From Spirosoma profusum (lineage in GTDB: Bacteria > Bacteroidota > Bacteroidia > Cytophagales > Spirosomataceae): 64,000 nucleotides of DNA. Below, one piece after another: positions 62,654 through 64,000 of this stretch; position 1 is the first letter of the stretch; the number at the start of each line of letters is the position of its first letter. The translations under genes and the position numbers were made by a program. Below the pieces are notes generated by a model. It saw only the letters and a list, made by a program, of their open reading frames with translations. It made no database searches and was not told where the DNA came from. Location of the stretch: positions 1 through 64,000 of the forward strand of contig NZ_JACWZY010000009.1 of NCBI RefSeq assembly GCF_014699005.1. The letters run 5' to 3'.

Positions 62654-63119
62654 GATACGTTAGGATGTTTACTACGTCCTGCAATCGATTGTGGGCCATG
62701 TTGATACCTTTCGCAAAGGGCAATTGCATTACCTGGTCTCTGAGCGCGGCTGATTTATAGACGATATGCATGGTAAGTTTGCTGGTATCGTCGGTGAGCG
62801 ACTCAAACTCCAGAAACTCAAGCTGGACGCCAAAGGGCGTATTTTCCATTTCAAATGTCCGCGTGATTTTCTGATTCGGGACAAACTCATGGATTGTTCC
62901 ATTGAACCCGTGTTTATTCCCCCTGGGATCGGTTGTTTCAAATTGATAACCGCCGTGCTTTTTATTTTCCAGCTTCAGCACTTTCGTTCCCATCCATTGC
63001 TCCACAATGTCAGGTTCAATGTACGCTTTAAAGAGCAGGCCTAAGGGCAAGTCGAACTCCCTGGTTATCAGCAATTCCTGCTTGCCATTTTCAGCATGGA
63101 CTTTTGTTTTTTGTTCCAT
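62637..63119 (-). CDS. SRPBCC (AHSA1-like) domain protein
   Basis: 160 residues: ITREFDLPLGLLFKAYIEPDIVEQW, MGTKVLKLENKKHGGYQFETTD, a central sheet and HIVYKSAALRDQVMQLPFAKGINMAHNRLQDVV at the end, the START-like AHSA1 pattern. It may bind a hydrophobic ligand; the partner is unknown. It lies 6 bp after the ArsR-type regulator gene and overlaps the DoxX-like gene. Confidence 0.87.
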   Translation of the reverse strand: MEQKTKVHAENGKQELLITREFDLPLGLLFKAYIEPDIVEQWMGTKVLKLENKKHGGYQFETTDPRGNKHGFNGTIHEFVPNQKITRTFEMENTPFGVQLEFLEFESLTDDTSKLTMHIVYKSAALRDQVMQLPFAKGINMAHNRLQDVVNILTYHDKAQ

Positions 63120-63125
63120 GATGTT

Positions 63126-63449
63126 TTATTGTTTGGATTGATAGTTTTTCATGATGGCTTCCAGTTTATTGAATCGGTCGTCCCACATCTGGCGAAATGG
63201 CTCAATGAAATCGGCGACTTCTTTCATTTTTAGGGCATTGATGTGATAGTACATTTCCCTACCGTTTTGCTCCTGTTTCAGCAACTCGCACTCGGTGAGT
63301 ATTTGTAAATGCTTTGAAACCGTTGGCCGGGCGGTGTCGAAGTTGGCCGCGATGGCACCGGCAGTCATCGCTTGCGTAGCAACCAGCAGCAGGATAGCTC
63401 GCCTTGTGGGGTCGGCTATGGCCTGGAATACGTCTCGTCGTAAGTTCAT
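63126..63449 (-). CDS. ArsR/SmtB-family repressor
   Basis: 107 residues with a winged helix-turn-helix: [46 protein letters not shown], of which [11 protein letters not shown] and [12 protein letters not shown] are the key parts, followed by the wing and [15 protein letters not shown]. No metal-binding ELCVCDL motif, so it belongs to the non-metal (SdpR-like) ArsR group that leads SRPBCC operons. The twin operators just before its start suggest that it represses its own operon. Confidence 0.93.
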   Translation of the reverse strand: MNLRRDVFQAIADPTRRAILLLVATQAMTAGAIAANFDTARPTVSKHLQILTECELLKQEQNGREMYYHINALKMKEVADFIEPFRQMWDDRFNKLEAIMKNYQSKQ

Positions 63450-63453
63450 TGTG

Positions 63454-63495
63454 TAGTCATTTGACTACAAACATACGTGTAGTTATTTGACTACG
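63454..63495. promoter_or_regulatory. Twin operators of the ArsR-type repressor
   Basis: Site 1, GTAGTCATTTGACTAC (63454-63469), is a perfect 6-bp inverted repeat around ATTT. Site 2, GTAGTTATTTGACTAC (63480-63495), differs in one base. Their starts are 26 bp apart, and site 1 begins 5 bp upstream of the repressor's ATG. Two near-identical symmetric sites directly before an ArsR gene strongly suggest autoregulation. Confidence 0.78.
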
Positions 63496-63516
63496 CAAAT
63501 TTTTAGTTGCAAAAAA

Positions 63517-63560
63517 TGGCCTGTGAAGTACTTCGGTTAAAAAGTATTTCACAGGCCATT
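63517..63560 (-). terminator. Terminator hairpin
   Basis: Arms 63517-63535 and 63542-63560 pair over 19 bp with one G-T pair (AATGGCCTGTGAAG..). It lies downstream of the minus-strand gene ending at 63584 and upstream of the ArsR operon. Confidence 0.75.
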
Positions 63561-63583
63561 TAAACGACTTGGTAAGGCTTACG

Positions 63584-64000
63584 CTACGCCATTACTTTCC
63601 CAGTCAATACAGGTCGCTGGTCTTTGGCTGTGCTTATTTTGGTCAGGCTTTTCTGGAATTCTACCTGCACACTGTTGCCGTCGAATTTGCACGTAACAGT
63701 ATCATAATGAGCGGTTTCAATAAATCGCCACATCATCACGAACGTATTGGCGTCCTGCCACGTGCCGCTTCCCGCCACCGTAGTGTTGTTTTCGCCGGGG
63801 ATCAACGTATTGGTTATGCGGAGGGGGAGGGTGGGGAACGTAGTACTGCCCTCGGTCCAGCGGTTGATGCCGCAGGTCACCTGATGGTCGCCCCGATTGT
63901 CACGCAGTTTGAAAATACAGCCGTCTTTGCCAAAAGTTAACGTAACGGATTTGGCCTGTAAGCTGTTGTCAGCGAGGTTAAATGTTTTTCCACTAATCTG
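63584..64000 (-). CDS. C-terminal part of a protein that runs off the window (serine-hydrolase-type tail)
   Basis: The frame is open from the right edge; the GTG at 63880 is not a real start. The 138 visible residues form a beta-rich domain: GKTFNLADNSLQAKSVTLTF, GDHQVTCGINRWTEG, TWQDANTFVMMWRFIETAHYDTVTC and a final RPVLTGKVMA. This kind of domain is found after the catalytic part of secreted class C beta-lactamase-like serine hydrolases in Cytophagales. That assignment is from memory of the pattern and is uncertain. A terminator follows. Confidence 0.5.
   Translation of the reverse strand, partial: QISGKTFNLADNSLQAKSVTLTFGKDGCIFKLRDNRGDHQVTCGINRWTEGSTTFPTLPLRITNTLIPGENNTTVAGSGTWQDANTFVMMWRFIETAHYDTVTCKFDGNSVQVEFQKSLTKISTAKDQRPVLTGKVMA

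Overview
The window looks like chromosomal DNA of a Bacteroidota bacterium of the order Cytophagales, most like Spirosoma or a close relative. This is inferred from protein types and habits, not from a search. Signal peptides often end in A-Q, Shine-Dalgarno sites are mostly absent, a TAnnTTTG-type promoter element is visible before rhaT, and typical Bacteroidota gene pairs are present (long-form hisG, LytS/LytTR pair, RagB-free RND operon, RhaI/RhaD-fusion pathway). No tRNA, rRNA or CRISPR array was seen.

Positions 1-8.5 kb are an accessory, decaying stretch. It opens with the 3' end of an IS982-type transposase that appears to have cut off the end of a choloylglycine-hydrolase-like gene. 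Three genes here (384-1724, 6576-7871, 7908-8417) are each split by one in-frame stop codon with no frameshift. Between them are intact SDR enzymes, a SnoaL-like secreted protein and an AraC regulator.

Positions 8.8-14.7 kb carry a complete RND efflux operon (OMF, MFP, RND; minus strand). Next come glnS and three small genes (15.0-17.6 kb), a three-gene set of secreted peptidases M13 and M14 with an NTF2-like protein (17.6-21.9 kb), a pair of secreted amidohydrolase-fold proteins (22.9-27.4 kb), a LytTR/LytS two-component pair (27.5-29.4 kb) and an envelope/housekeeping run on the minus strand (M23-LysM, trxB, OmpA/PD40, queE). Divergent from queE is a histidine locus (hisG, hisD, a deformylase-like gene, hisC). 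It is preceded by a short reading frame rich in histidine codons that looks like an attenuation leader (35238-35297). An AddA-like helicase, a PAP2 phosphatase and metF follow.

Positions 46.3-56.5 kb form an L-rhamnose locus. rhaT (with an NhaP antiporter behind it) faces away from a plus-strand operon of fused aldolase/lactaldehyde dehydrogenase, rhamnose isomerase, rhamnulokinase-type kinase, GH105 hydrolase, rhamnose mutarotase and a sialidase-fold protein. Together they suit uptake and breakdown of rhamnose released from a pectin-like polymer. After a YihY-family protein come a three-subunit PaoABC-type molybdenum hydroxylase operon (57.8-61.6 kb) and an ArsR-controlled operon with twin operators (61.7-63.5 kb).

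The most striking non-genic feature is a set of about 20 long hairpins between genes from 8.7 kb onward. At least 13 belong to families built from degenerate word-like repeats. Their arms run into coding sequence: two exported proteins have signal peptides encoded by a hairpin arm. The pentamer TACGT/ACGTA is several-fold over-represented outside the left 8 kb.
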